In this document: piece after piece, positions 56,640 to 64,000 of the stretch
How positions within the stretch are numbered: the stretch's first letter is position 1
Layout: each line of letters starts with the position of its first letter
Assembly: GCF_014196225.1 (NCBI RefSeq)
Contig: NZ_JACIDI010000011.1
Coordinates: forward strand, 18,091-82,090
Reading direction: 5' to 3'
Origin: Bacteroides pyogenes
GTDB taxonomy: Bacteria > Bacteroidota > Bacteroidia > Bacteroidales > Bacteroidaceae
DNA length: 64,000 nucleotides
The notes under the pieces: generated by a model
The model's database searches: none
What the model was told of the DNA's origin: nothing
What the model saw: the letters and a program-made list of their open reading frames with translations, nothing else
Made by a program: the position numbers and the translations under genes

Positions 56640-57680
56640 TTATTTTACTAATAACCACGCGTTGTGATAAGCTTCATTTTTTCTCAATTCCAATAATTGC
56701 TCAGTTGCTTCTTCACGATTATTGAAAGAGTGGATGCTTACACGCACTTTTCCGTCTTCATTCAACACTCTTGCTTGCGTGAAACCTTTTATCCTTAAGT
56801 TGTCGGCTACAGCTTCGGCATCTTTTAAACTGATTCCTCCTATGACAATGAGATGAAACGGGGCATTTAATATAGGTTGTACTTCAACTGTAGAGTTTGT
56901 TTCCGGTTTGTTTTTCTTTATGTCTTTCGTTGTTACCGATTCATCCGTAATATGAGCTTTCTTCTGAGAAGCTGAAGTTGCATTGGCAAGATGAGCCATT
57001 ACAGAATTCACATGAACAGGAGTTACTGCCACAGACTGTTTTTCTATTTGCTGAAAGAGTTCTCCGGACAATAACTGCGCGTAATTTGTTTGCCTGATTC
57101 GTGTGTTCTCTACAGGGGTTGAAAAAGCAAAAAACATGGCGATGGTAGCAATCATTGCGATAGCATTACGCAAAAACGCACGATTGATTCTAATCTCATA
57201 TGTTTTTCCTTTCTCTGTTGTGTCGGCTGGAAGCTGCGCACTCTCTTTCGCTTTTAAAGCTGCAAGTTGCAGAATCTCGAAAGTATCAAGTCCATATAAA
57301 GAAGGAGTTGCTACTTTAAAAATATAAGGTTTGAACTCATAATCGCCACGAAGATTATAAAAGATTTCACCGATATTGTCTAAATATATCTTTCCTTCAT
57401 CATGCAATGTGTGAATAAGTTGGTTTACTTCCTTATCTACCATTCGTGCAGCATCGGCAAAGCTTGTATCACGGGCAGCCATATATGATTGTATCAGAAC
57501 TCCATCGTTCAGTCTCAGTTGAGGATTAAACCCAATACTGCGAACAGGAGGTAAGAAAAGGTTCTCTTTCTTGATATATTTGGCCGAATCATAGTGTGTC
57601 ACGAACCCACCAAAACCGGGAACAATAACGCAATCATTTTCCAGTAATAACGCTTCTATATGTTGTGCCAACTTTATCAT
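56640..57680 (-). CDS. HU-like and SPOR domain membrane protein
   Basis: A 346-residue protein. The N-terminal 130 residues match the bacterial HU-CCDC81-type repeat pair (VIVPGFGGFVTHYDSAKY and IGFNPQLRLNDGVLIQSYM). One membrane helix lies at about 170-190 (AIAMIATIAMFFAFSTP). A low-complexity linker follows, and the C-terminus (about 265-346) is a SPOR domain (PFHLIVIGGISLKDAEAVAD), which binds denuded peptidoglycan at division sites. The topology places the HU part in the cytosol and SPOR in the periplasm. A link between nucleoid and septum is an inference. Confidence 0.85.
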   Translation of the reverse strand: MIKLAQHIEALLLENDCVIVPGFGGFVTHYDSAKYIKKENLFLPPVRSIGFNPQLRLNDGVLIQSYMAARDTSFADAARMVDKEVNQLIHTLHDEGKIYLDNIGEIFYNLRGDYEFKPYIFKVATPSLYGLDTFEILQLAALKAKESAQLPADTTEKGKTYEIRINRAFLRNAIAMIATIAMFFAFSTPVENTRIRQTNYAQLLSGELFQQIEKQSVAVTPVHVNSVMAHLANATSASQKKAHITDESVTTKDIKKNKPETNSTVEVQPILNAPFHLIVIGGISLKDAEAVADNLRIKGFTQARVLNEDGKVRVSIHSFNNREEATEQLLELRKNEAYHNAWLLVK

Positions 57681-57685
57681 GAGTG

Positions 57686-57693
57686 CAAAATTA
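57686..57693 (-). promoter_or_regulatory. -7 box for the HU/SPOR-FHA operon
   Basis: The minus strand reads TAATTTTG, only 5 bp upstream of the ATG at 57680. Translation would be nearly leaderless. Confidence 0.5.
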
Positions 57694-57737
57694 AAAGATT
57701 AATTCAATATATCCCAAAAAACTATGAAAATTATCAC

Positions 57738-57745
57738 TACTTTTG
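57738..57745 (+). promoter_or_regulatory. -7 box for rmlC-ugd
   Basis: TACTTTTG lies 27 bp upstream of the ATG at 57773. Confidence 0.6.
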
Positions 57746-57772
57746 TACTGTTTTTAATTACTACCACTGACA

Positions 57773-58345
57773 ATGAAATATATACAGACAGAGATAAACG
57801 GTTTGTGGCTTATAGAGCCTATGATACTTTCCGATGAACGGGGGTATTTTATGGAATCTTTTAAGAAGGAAGAATTTGAGTCTAATATAGGTTTAGTAGA
57901 CTTTATACAAGAGAATGAGTCGCAATCATCTTTTGGAGTAATACGTGGTTTACATTATCAAAAGGGAGAGTTTAGTCAAGCCAAATTAGTGCGTGTCATT
58001 AAAGGGGAAGTATGGGATGTGGCTGTTGATCTGCGACGTTCGTCTCCCACCTTTGGGAAATATGTCAGTATGCTGCTTAGTGAGAAAAACAAAAGACAGT
58101 TTTTCATTCCGCGTGGCTTTGCACACGGTTTTGCAGTGTTAAGTGAAGATGCAATTCTTATATACAAAGTAGATAATAAATACGCTCCTCATTCTGAAAC
58201 GACCATTATGTATAACGATCAAACTCTGAAGATCGACTGGCCACTTTCGGAATCACAAATAATTTTGTCGTCAAAAGATAAGCAAGGTATAGCTTTTAAG
58301 GAAGCTGCTTTTTTTGAATATTCCATCAAGACACAGATAATATGA
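57773..58345 (+). CDS. rmlC: dTDP-4-dehydrorhamnose 3,5-epimerase
   Basis: A 190-residue cupin-fold enzyme of dTDP-rhamnose synthesis. Key elements: RGYFMESFKKEEFE, SSFGVIRGLHYQKG (catalytic His), KLVRVIKGEVWDVAVDLR and PRGFAHGFAVLSE. rmlA, rmlB and rmlD are not adjacent; instead the stop overlaps ugd by four bases. It may serve cell-surface polysaccharide synthesis. Other sugar 3,5-epimerases share this fold, so the exact substrate is inferred. Confidence 0.92.
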   Translation: MKYIQTEINGLWLIEPMILSDERGYFMESFKKEEFESNIGLVDFIQENESQSSFGVIRGLHYQKGEFSQAKLVRVIKGEVWDVAVDLRRSSPTFGKYVSMLLSEKNKRQFFIPRGFAHGFAVLSEDAILIYKVDNKYAPHSETTIMYNDQTLKIDWPLSESQIILSSKDKQGIAFKEAAFFEYSIKTQII

Positions 58346-59655
58346 AAATTGCAATCGTAGGTACAGGATATGTAGGATTGGTAACTGGCACATGTTTTGC
58401 AGAAATCGGTGTAAACGTTGTTTGCGTGGACACTGATAAGAAAAAGATAGAAATGCTGAAAAAGGGGATGATTCCTATTTATGAGAACGGACTCGAAGAG
58501 TTGGTGCTTCGTAATGTGAAAGCGGGAAGATTGAGCTTTACCACTTCTTTGTCCAATTGCCTGGATGATGTTGAGGTGGTCTTTAGTGCTGTGGGTACAC
58601 CACCTGATGAAGACGGAAGTGCAGATCTGAGTTATGTATTGGAAGTGGCGCGAACCATCGGATGCTATATGAAGTCTTACAAATTGATTGTCACCAAAAG
58701 TACTGTTCCGGTAGGGACAGCTCGTAAAGTTCGTGAAGCAATTCAAGCAGAATTAGATAAAAGAGGTGTTGATATTGAATTTGATGTTGCTTCCAATCCG
58801 GAATTTTTGAAAGAAGGAAATGCCATTAATGATTTTATGAGTCCGGATCGTGTAGTCGTCGGTGTCGAATCAGAGCGTGCCAAAAAAGTTATGTCTAAAC
58901 TCTATAAGCCATTCCTGCTGAATAACTTCCGGGTGATTTTTATGGATATTCCATCTGCGGAAATGACTAAGTATGCTGCGAACTCCATGTTGGCAACTCG
59001 TATCAGTTTTATGAACGATATTGCCAATTTGTGCGAATTGGTGGGAGCAGATGTCAATATGGTACGTAGCGGAATAGGCTCGGATACGCGCATCGGCCGT
59101 AAGTTTTTGTATCCGGGTGTCGGATATGGCGGATCGTGTTTTCCAAAAGATGTGAAAGCATTGATCAAAACAGCAGAGCAGAATGGATACACTATGCGTG
59201 TGCTTCATGCTGTAGAGGAAGTGAACAACCGACAAAAAAGTATATTGTTTGATAAACTTTTACGGCAGTTCAATGGCGACTTGAAAGGTAAAACAATTGC
59301 TCTTTGGGGGCTTTCGTTTAAACCGGAGACAGACGATATGCGCGAGGCTCCGGCACTTGTTTTAATTGACAGGCTTTTAGAAGAGGGATGCTGCATTAGG
59401 GTGTACGACCCTGCTGCAATGGAAGAATGCAAACGACGGATAGGAGATGTCGTCTATTATGCCAATGATATGTATGATGCTGTGTTGGATGCGGATGCTT
59501 TATTGCTGATTACCGAGTGGAAAGAATTTCGTCTGCCGTCATGGGCGGTTATCAAAAAAACGATGTCTCGTCTGCTGGTGTTGGATGGGCGTAATATTTA
59601 TGATAAAAAAGAGATGGAGGAACTTGGATTTACTTATTCCTGTATTGGAAAATAA
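58342..59655 (+). CDS. ugd: UDP-glucose 6-dehydrogenase
   Basis: A 437-residue NAD-dependent enzyme that makes UDP-glucuronate from UDP-glucose, a precursor of capsule and surface glycans. NAD loop VGTGYVGLVTG (about 5-15), FSAVGTPPDEDG, EFLKEGNAINDF, and the catalytic Cys in GYGGSCFPKDVKAL (about 258-271). The ATG overlaps the rmlC stop (ATGA), so the pair is translated together. Confidence 0.95.
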   Translation: MKIAIVGTGYVGLVTGTCFAEIGVNVVCVDTDKKKIEMLKKGMIPIYENGLEELVLRNVKAGRLSFTTSLSNCLDDVEVVFSAVGTPPDEDGSADLSYVLEVARTIGCYMKSYKLIVTKSTVPVGTARKVREAIQAELDKRGVDIEFDVASNPEFLKEGNAINDFMSPDRVVVGVESERAKKVMSKLYKPFLLNNFRVIFMDIPSAEMTKYAANSMLATRISFMNDIANLCELVGADVNMVRSGIGSDTRIGRKFLYPGVGYGGSCFPKDVKALIKTAEQNGYTMRVLHAVEEVNNRQKSILFDKLLRQFNGDLKGKTIALWGLSFKPETDDMREAPALVLIDRLLEEGCCIRVYDPAAMEECKRRIGDVVYYANDMYDAVLDADALLLITEWKEFRLPSWAVIKKTMSRLLVLDGRNIYDKKEMEELGFTYSCIGK

Positions 59656-59690
59656 GATAAATAGTGTATCTTTATAGAAAAATTAGACGA

Positions 59691-60485
59691 ATGACTAAAT
59701 ATCTCACAATATTTTTATTATTACTCTCAATTACATCTTGCAAAAGAGGTAAACGCGTTCAACCTGTCGAACATCCGGAAGATATGAGGGCCAAAGAGCT
59801 TCTGCAGGGAATCTGGTTGGATGATGAAACAGATACTCCGTTGATGTATATTAAAGGAGATACGATTTATTACGCAGACTCTCAAAGCGCTCCGATTGCT
59901 TTTAAAATCATACGCGATACTCTTTATACTTATGGTAGCGATACGACTTATTATAAAATCGACAGGCAAGCGGAACACATATTTTGGTTCCATTCGATAG
60001 CTGACAATGTGGTAAAGCTACACAAATCGGACGATGTAAACGACTCGTTGTCATTTGTCCATAAAAAAGTAGTGATACCTACTTATACCGAAGTTACAAA
60101 GAGAGATAGCGTGGTGACTTACGATGGGGTGCGTTACCGGGCGTATGTTTATATCAATCCTTCTACGCATAAAGTTATCAAAACCACCTATTCGGAAGAA
60201 GGTATCAGTATGGAGAATATATATTACGACAACATAATGCACATTTGTGTATACGAAGGCAAGAAAAGTTTGTTTGCCAGTGATATTACGAAACAAATGT
60301 TTGAAAAAGTTGTGCCGGCGGATTTCTTGAGTCAGAGTATTTTATCTGATATCAAATTTATCAAAGTAAACCGGAACGGTTTTCATTATCAAGCGATATT
60401 GTCTATTCCCGAAAGTTCTATTTATTCTCTGGCCCATTTAATCGTTACTTTTGACGGAACATTCGATATTGTTCCGGCTAAATAA
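59691..60485 (+). CDS. DUF4738-type lipoprotein
   Basis: A 264-residue lipoprotein with lipobox SITSC (Cys about residue 17) and a mature beta-rich region of two similar halves (LQGIWLDDETDTPLMYIKGD; TYDGVRYRAYVYINPSTHKV). The family name is recalled, not searched. The ATG at 59691 is chosen because it gives a clean signal peptide; the in-frame GTG at 59664 lies at a near-consensus box (TATCTTTA at 59672). It follows ugd by 35 bp and may be partly read from that operon. Function unknown. Confidence 0.72.
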   Translation: MTKYLTIFLLLLSITSCKRGKRVQPVEHPEDMRAKELLQGIWLDDETDTPLMYIKGDTIYYADSQSAPIAFKIIRDTLYTYGSDTTYYKIDRQAEHIFWFHSIADNVVKLHKSDDVNDSLSFVHKKVVIPTYTEVTKRDSVVTYDGVRYRAYVYINPSTHKVIKTTYSEEGISMENIYYDNIMHICVYEGKKSLFASDITKQMFEKVVPADFLSQSILSDIKFIKVNRNGFHYQAILSIPESSIYSLAHLIVTFDGTFDIVPAK

Positions 60486-60500
60486 TTTCTCTGTTTTTTA

Positions 60501-61748
60501 TTACTTTTTATCGGAAGAGACCTGATTGTTCCTTTTTCCGTTCGGCCTTTTCCCTTTGGCTCTCTTTTTCGAAGCATGGTTGTTTCGTCTTGACCGCGGC
60601 TTATATTCGGGAGCTTCACCTAATTCTTCGGGAAGAGGTATTTTATAAATGTCCCTGCCGAGGAAGTTTTCGATATATTTAAAATTCGACTGCTCTTTTT
60701 CGCTGATAAATGTGATGGCAACTCCATCGTTGTTGGCACGTGCCGTACGTCCGATCCGATGCACATAATCCTCGCTGTCATGAGGAACGTCGAAGTTGAT
60801 AACCAGACGAATGTCATCTATATCGATACCTCGTGCCACGATATCCGTTGCTATTAAAATATTGACTCTTCCTGCTTTAAAATCCCGCATTACGGCTTCC
60901 CGCTGAGCCTGCTCCAAGTCTGAATGCATTTCCCCTACATTCAGTTTTATCATCTTCAGTGCCTTTGTTACTTCTTTCACTTTTATCTTCGAAGAAGCGA
61001 AGATAATGACACGTTCCGGAACCTCGTCGGTGAAGAGTGTACGTATGATTCCTAACTTTTGATTCTCGTAACATACATAAGCCGCTTGGATGATTTTGTC
61101 CGCCGGTTTCGAAACCGCCAGTTTTATTTCAGCGGGATCACGTAAAATGGTTTTGGCCAATTGCTGAATCTTTGCGGGCATCGTTGCTGAAAACATAATG
61201 GTTTGCCGCTCTTTCGGGAGGAACTTCACGATTTGCATAATGTCTTCATAAAATCCCATGTCGAGCATCCGGTCTGCTTCATCCAATATGAAATATGAGA
61301 CTTTTGACAGATCGACATAACCTAAGTTTAAATGGGCAATCAGTCGTCCGGGAGTGGCGATAACTACATCTGCTCCTAATGTTAATCCTTTCTTTTGCTG
61401 TTCGAAAAGTATTCCGTCATTTCCACCGTATACCGCAACGCTCGATATCGGCATGAAGTACGAAAAGCCTTCCATCTGCTGGTCGATTTGTTGCGCGAGT
61501 TCCCGTGTCGGCGACATGACTATGCAGTTTATCGCATCTTCCGGATGCTTTCCTTCAGATAATTTATTTAGTATGGGCAGTAGAAATGCGGCTGTTTTAC
61601 CGGTGCCGGTTTGGGCTACTGCTATCAGATCTTTCCCTTGAAGGATTAATGGAATAGCTTGTTCTTGAATGGGAGTACATTGGTCAAACCTCATCGCATC
61701 GAGTGCTTCGAGAACGTTATCATTCAGCTGTAGTTCGGAAAACTTCAT
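60501..61748 (-). CDS. DEAD-box RNA helicase (RhlE/CsdA-type)
   Basis: A 415-residue ATP-dependent RNA helicase. Motifs in order: Q motif (FDQCTPIQEQAIP), AQTGTGKTAAF, PTRELAQQ, ILDEADRMLDMGF, SATMP, IATDIVARGIDID, HRIGRTAR. The C-terminal tail (about 375-415) is Lys/Arg-rich (RSRRNNHASKKRAKGKRPNG), suited to RNA binding. Likely role in ribosome assembly or mRNA turnover, especially in cold. Monocistronic. It is convergent with the DUF4738-type gene, 15 bp apart. Confidence 0.95.
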   Translation of the reverse strand: MKFSELQLNDNVLEALDAMRFDQCTPIQEQAIPLILQGKDLIAVAQTGTGKTAAFLLPILNKLSEGKHPEDAINCIVMSPTRELAQQIDQQMEGFSYFMPISSVAVYGGNDGILFEQQKKGLTLGADVVIATPGRLIAHLNLGYVDLSKVSYFILDEADRMLDMGFYEDIMQIVKFLPKERQTIMFSATMPAKIQQLAKTILRDPAEIKLAVSKPADKIIQAAYVCYENQKLGIIRTLFTDEVPERVIIFASSKIKVKEVTKALKMIKLNVGEMHSDLEQAQREAVMRDFKAGRVNILIATDIVARGIDIDDIRLVINFDVPHDSEDYVHRIGRTARANNDGVAITFISEKEQSNFKYIENFLGRDIYKIPLPEELGEAPEYKPRSRRNNHASKKRAKGKRPNGKRNNQVSSDKK

Positions 61749-61806
61749 TACTTTAGTTTTTATTTATTTTAAGCAAACGTGAAATATGCTTTGACAGTGT
61801 TTAATA

Positions 61807-63036
61807 TTACATGTTCAGATAAGAGTCTTTAAATCCTAAAAAATAAAGCACTCCGTCAATGCCGATGGTGTTGATGGATTGCTTGGCATTGGCAACAACT
61901 TTCGGTTTGGCATGAAAGGCAATGCCCAGTCCGGCTATTCCCAGCATCGGCAAGTCGTTGGCGCCATCGCCTACGGCAATTGTCTGGGCAATATCCACTT
62001 TCTCCACTTGTGCTATCAGCCGGAGAAGTTCGGCTTTGCGTTTACCGTCTACTATATCTCCCAGATGCTTGCCGGTAAGTCTTCCGTCTATTATTTCCAG
62101 CTCGTTGGCGTATACATAATCAATACCGTATTTTTTTTGCAGATACTGCCCGAAATATGTGAAACCTCCCGAAAGAATCGCAATCTTGTAACCGTATTTT
62201 TTCAGAACATCCATCAGTCGGTCTACTCCTTCGGTGATGGGGAGCTTTTCGGCAATATCCTGCATTACCGATTCGTCCAGTCCTTTCAATAAGGCCACAC
62301 GACGTGTAAAACTCTCTGTAAAATCAATTTCTCCGCGCATGGCACTTTCTGTAATTGCCTTTACTTCGTCACCCACACCTGCGCGCATAGCCAACTCATC
62401 AATTACTTCGGTCTCTATCAGTGTGGAGTCCATATCAAAGCAGATGAGACGACGCATACGACGATACATATTGTCTTGCTGAAATGAGAAATCCATAGCC
62501 AGATCACTGGAAAGTTCCATTAACTGTTCCTGCATGGCAATTCGGTCTTTGGGGGTGCCTCGTACAGAAAGCTCGATGCAGGCACGCGTTTGTGTATCCG
62601 TCTGACTTTCATCCAAAGGGATTCGTCCCGTTAAACGCTTGATAGCATCGATATTCAAGCCTTGTTCGGACAGGATGCGTGTGGCTGCCGATATCTGGCG
62701 GGCCGTAAGCTTGCGTCCGAGTATCGTCAGGATGTATCGATTCTTTCCTTGCATTCCCACCCAGTTCTCGTATTGCTCGGTTGTAATCGGTTCAAACCGT
62801 ATGGAAACTCCCAGAGATGAAGCTTTGAATAATAATTCTTTCATGATGAATCCGGAATCTTTTTCTTCGCTTCTGCAAAGGATACCCAACGACAAAGTAT
62901 TGTGTATGTCGGCCTGACCGATATCAAGAATCGTGGCATCGTATTTGGCCAGAATCTCGGTCACGGAGGCGGTAAGTCCCGGACGATCTTCGCCGGTAAC
63001 TCTGATCAAAATCAGTTCGGTATTTGACGACTGCAT
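61807..63036 (-). CDS. serB: Phosphoserine phosphatase with N-terminal ACT domains
   Basis: A 409-residue enzyme for the last step of serine synthesis. The N-terminal 180 residues hold two ACT-like regulatory domains (RVTGEDRPGLTASVTEIL; TILGRKLTARQISAATRIL), probably sensing serine. The HAD phosphatase domain follows, with the nucleophile in FDMDSTLIETEVIDELA (about 201), AILSGGFTYFGQ, and IAVGDGANDLPML. It complements glyA in the same window. A TACTTTTG box lies 20 bp upstream of the ATG. Confidence 0.95.
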   Translation of the reverse strand: MQSSNTELILIRVTGEDRPGLTASVTEILAKYDATILDIGQADIHNTLSLGILCRSEEKDSGFIMKELLFKASSLGVSIRFEPITTEQYENWVGMQGKNRYILTILGRKLTARQISAATRILSEQGLNIDAIKRLTGRIPLDESQTDTQTRACIELSVRGTPKDRIAMQEQLMELSSDLAMDFSFQQDNMYRRMRRLICFDMDSTLIETEVIDELAMRAGVGDEVKAITESAMRGEIDFTESFTRRVALLKGLDESVMQDIAEKLPITEGVDRLMDVLKKYGYKIAILSGGFTYFGQYLQKKYGIDYVYANELEIIDGRLTGKHLGDIVDGKRKAELLRLIAQVEKVDIAQTIAVGDGANDLPMLGIAGLGIAFHAKPKVVANAKQSINTIGIDGVLYFLGFKDSYLNM

Positions 63037-63056
63037 AAAAATAGGCTTTTATCTTG

Positions 63057-63064
63057 CAAAAGTA
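63057..63064 (-). promoter_or_regulatory. -7 box for serB
   Basis: The minus strand reads TACTTTTG (TAnnTTTG), 20 bp upstream of the ATG at 63036. Confidence 0.6.
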
Positions 63065-63161
63065 GGGAAAAAACTTTGGTTTTATGCTAAATAACATGAA
63101 AAAAACAGGTCAGAAAATAAGAATTTTACTTGTATTTTTGGAAGTTTGTTTGATTATTGTT

Positions 63162-63169
63162 TACCTTTG
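63162..63169 (+). promoter_or_regulatory. -7 box for the TlpA-like gene and its leader
   Basis: TACCTTTG lies 131 bp upstream of the ATG at 63301, with TTTG at 63137-63140 as a -33 candidate (21-bp spacing). The resulting leader would be about 125 nt, unusually long for this window. Confidence 0.65.
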
Positions 63170-63189
63170 CATCTGGTTTCAAAAAATAA

Positions 63190-63278
63190 AGGCACTGATA
63201 GTCAGCGGATTTCTATCCGCCAGTGCCTGAAAAGAAATGTTTCGGGAAGAAACCACTGTTTGAGGACAGTCCCGGATA
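63190..63278 (+). promoter_or_regulatory. Highly structured 5' leader RNA of the TlpA-like gene
   Basis: Stem 1 pairs AGGCACTG (63190-63197) with CAGTGCCT (63221-63228) and encloses GCGGAT/ATCCGC (63205-63210 with 63215-63220). A second domain at about 63240-63278 contains ACTGT/ACAGT inside an outer CGGGA/TCCCG pairing. No T-run follows, so it is more likely a regulatory or stabilising leader than a terminated sRNA. Not matched to a known RNA family. Confidence 0.55.
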
Positions 63279-63300
63279 GTATTAACCAAAACCGAATTAC

Positions 63301-63804
63301 ATGAGACATGTAAAATGGATTTTTGTTGTATTACTAATTTGTTCCTTGACCGCTTTCGTTGAGAAAGACAAACCCGCCGGAGGTTTGAATGAGGGTGATG
63401 TAGCCCCTGATTTTAGAATCGAATCTACGTTGGATACGCAGCCTGCATTTCAGTTAGGCGAATTGAAAGGCCGATACGTATTGCTTAGTTTTTGGGCGAG
63501 TTACGACGCGCATTCCCGGATGCAAAACGTAAGTTTGAGCAATGTGCTTCGTTCTTCCCGCAATGTGAAACTGGTTTCTATTTCGTTCGATGAGTTTCGT
63601 TCGATTTTTAAGGAAACAGTTCGTAAGGACCAAATAGTTACGCCGACTTGTTTCGTGGAAACTCAGGGCGAGAACTCGAAGCTATTTAGAAATTATAGTT
63701 TGAAAAGAGGGTTCACTAACTATTTATTGGATGGAAATGGTGTGATTATTGCCAAAAACATCTCTGCTGCAGACCTTTCTGCTTACGTAAAAGAGATCGG
63801 TTGA
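63301..63804 (+). CDS. TlpA/AhpC-TSA-like thioredoxin-fold protein without the active-site cysteines
   Basis: A 167-residue exported or membrane-anchored protein (hydrophobic segment about 6-20, then EKDKPAGG). It has the redoxin fold: GDVAPDFRIESTL, LKGRYVLLSFWASYD, VKLVSISFDEF, and NYLLDGNGVIIAKN near the C-terminus. At the place where TlpA-like proteins have WCxPC, this one reads SYDAHSR, without any Cys. The only Cys visible are in the signal region (C14) and at TPTCFVE. Thiol-disulfide exchange by the usual mechanism is therefore excluded; a binding or structural role is inferred. Confidence 0.82.
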   Translation: MRHVKWIFVVLLICSLTAFVEKDKPAGGLNEGDVAPDFRIESTLDTQPAFQLGELKGRYVLLSFWASYDAHSRMQNVSLSNVLRSSRNVKLVSISFDEFRSIFKETVRKDQIVTPTCFVETQGENSKLFRNYSLKRGFTNYLLDGNGVIIAKNISAADLSAYVKEIG

Positions 63805-63902
63805 CGGTCTAAGAAAGCTTAAGGAGAGAGGGAATTCTCAAAATCTGCCGTTTTCGGCTGATATGGAGAACAGACAAAAGAGGAAATGGATACAACAAAA
63901 AG

Positions 63903-63947
63903 TTCCGCTTGTGCTTGCCGTCGGCAGGAACAAGCGGAATTTCTATT
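63903..63947 (+). terminator. Terminator after the TlpA-like gene
   Basis: TTCCGCTTGT (63903-63912) pairs with ACAAGCGGAA (63930-63939), with an inner TGCC/GGCA stem, and is followed by TTTCTATTT. Confidence 0.8.
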
Positions 63948-64000
63948 TATTGGGCATACAAAAAATCGGATATTTGTAATTTTTATGCAACTTTATTGCC

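Overview
The window reads as chromosomal DNA of a gut-type Bacteroides. The evidence is a SusC/SusD pair, many lipoproteins with short lipoboxes, a class 3 fructose-bisphosphatase, the gmd-fcl and gnd-zwf-pgl clusters, weak Shine-Dalgarno signals, and a recurring promoter -7 box TAnnTTTG in front of many genes. The species was not determined. Most of the window is core metabolism and envelope biogenesis. There is no phage, IS element, CRISPR array or classical defence locus.

Layout. 1-15.0 kb: grpE-dnaJ, an asymmetric ABC-F ATPase, a BspA-type LRR protein, a CPBP-type membrane protease, tex, a periplasmic 5'-nucleotidase, AraC and Crp-like regulators, a purine permease, tRNA-Glu and tRNA-Ser with their terminators, and a small lipoprotein. 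15-26 kb: a YidE/AspT-type transporter, class 3 FBPase, a glycine-rich repeat protein, an acyl-CoA ligase, gmd-fcl (GDP-fucose) and a dicarboxylate symporter. 25.4-29.3 kb: gnd, zwf and pgl (oxidative pentose phosphate pathway), ended by a strong terminator. 29.9-35.9 kb: a small glycan-uptake operon (susC, susD, a DUF2264-type enzyme) whose susC is broken by an out-of-frame internal deletion that removes the N-terminal extension and TonB box.

36.2-46.1 kb is the most interesting accessory block: two divergent operons. On the minus strand are a TonB-dependent receptor, a DUF4876-type lipoprotein and a DUF6850-type barrel protein. On the plus strand are an OB-fold lipoprotein with a C-H-C-H motif, a PepSY-type membrane protein, an ABC ATPase with degenerate motifs, its permease and a DUF4857-type protein. 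I read it as a candidate envelope metal or cofactor handling system; that is inference. 46.6-64 kb: glyA, a PorT-type barrel protein, a flavin reductase, pyrBI, PBP1A-folK-kdsB, a MORN protein, an FHA protein with an HU/SPOR protein, rmlC-ugd, a DUF4738-type lipoprotein, a DEAD-box helicase, serB, and a cysteine-less TlpA-like protein behind a highly structured leader.

Several intergenic regions carry unexplained repeats: a 131-bp-offset repeat after dnaJ, a 154-bp-offset repeat after the ABC-F gene, 21-bp units between the tRNAs, a cluster of GTTTCCC palindromes, and 131/134-bp units after the DUF4857 gene. Several ORFs that could begin at TTG, GTG or an upstream codon were moved to a downstream ATG, because a TAnnTTTG box, a translational overlap or the family length supports it.
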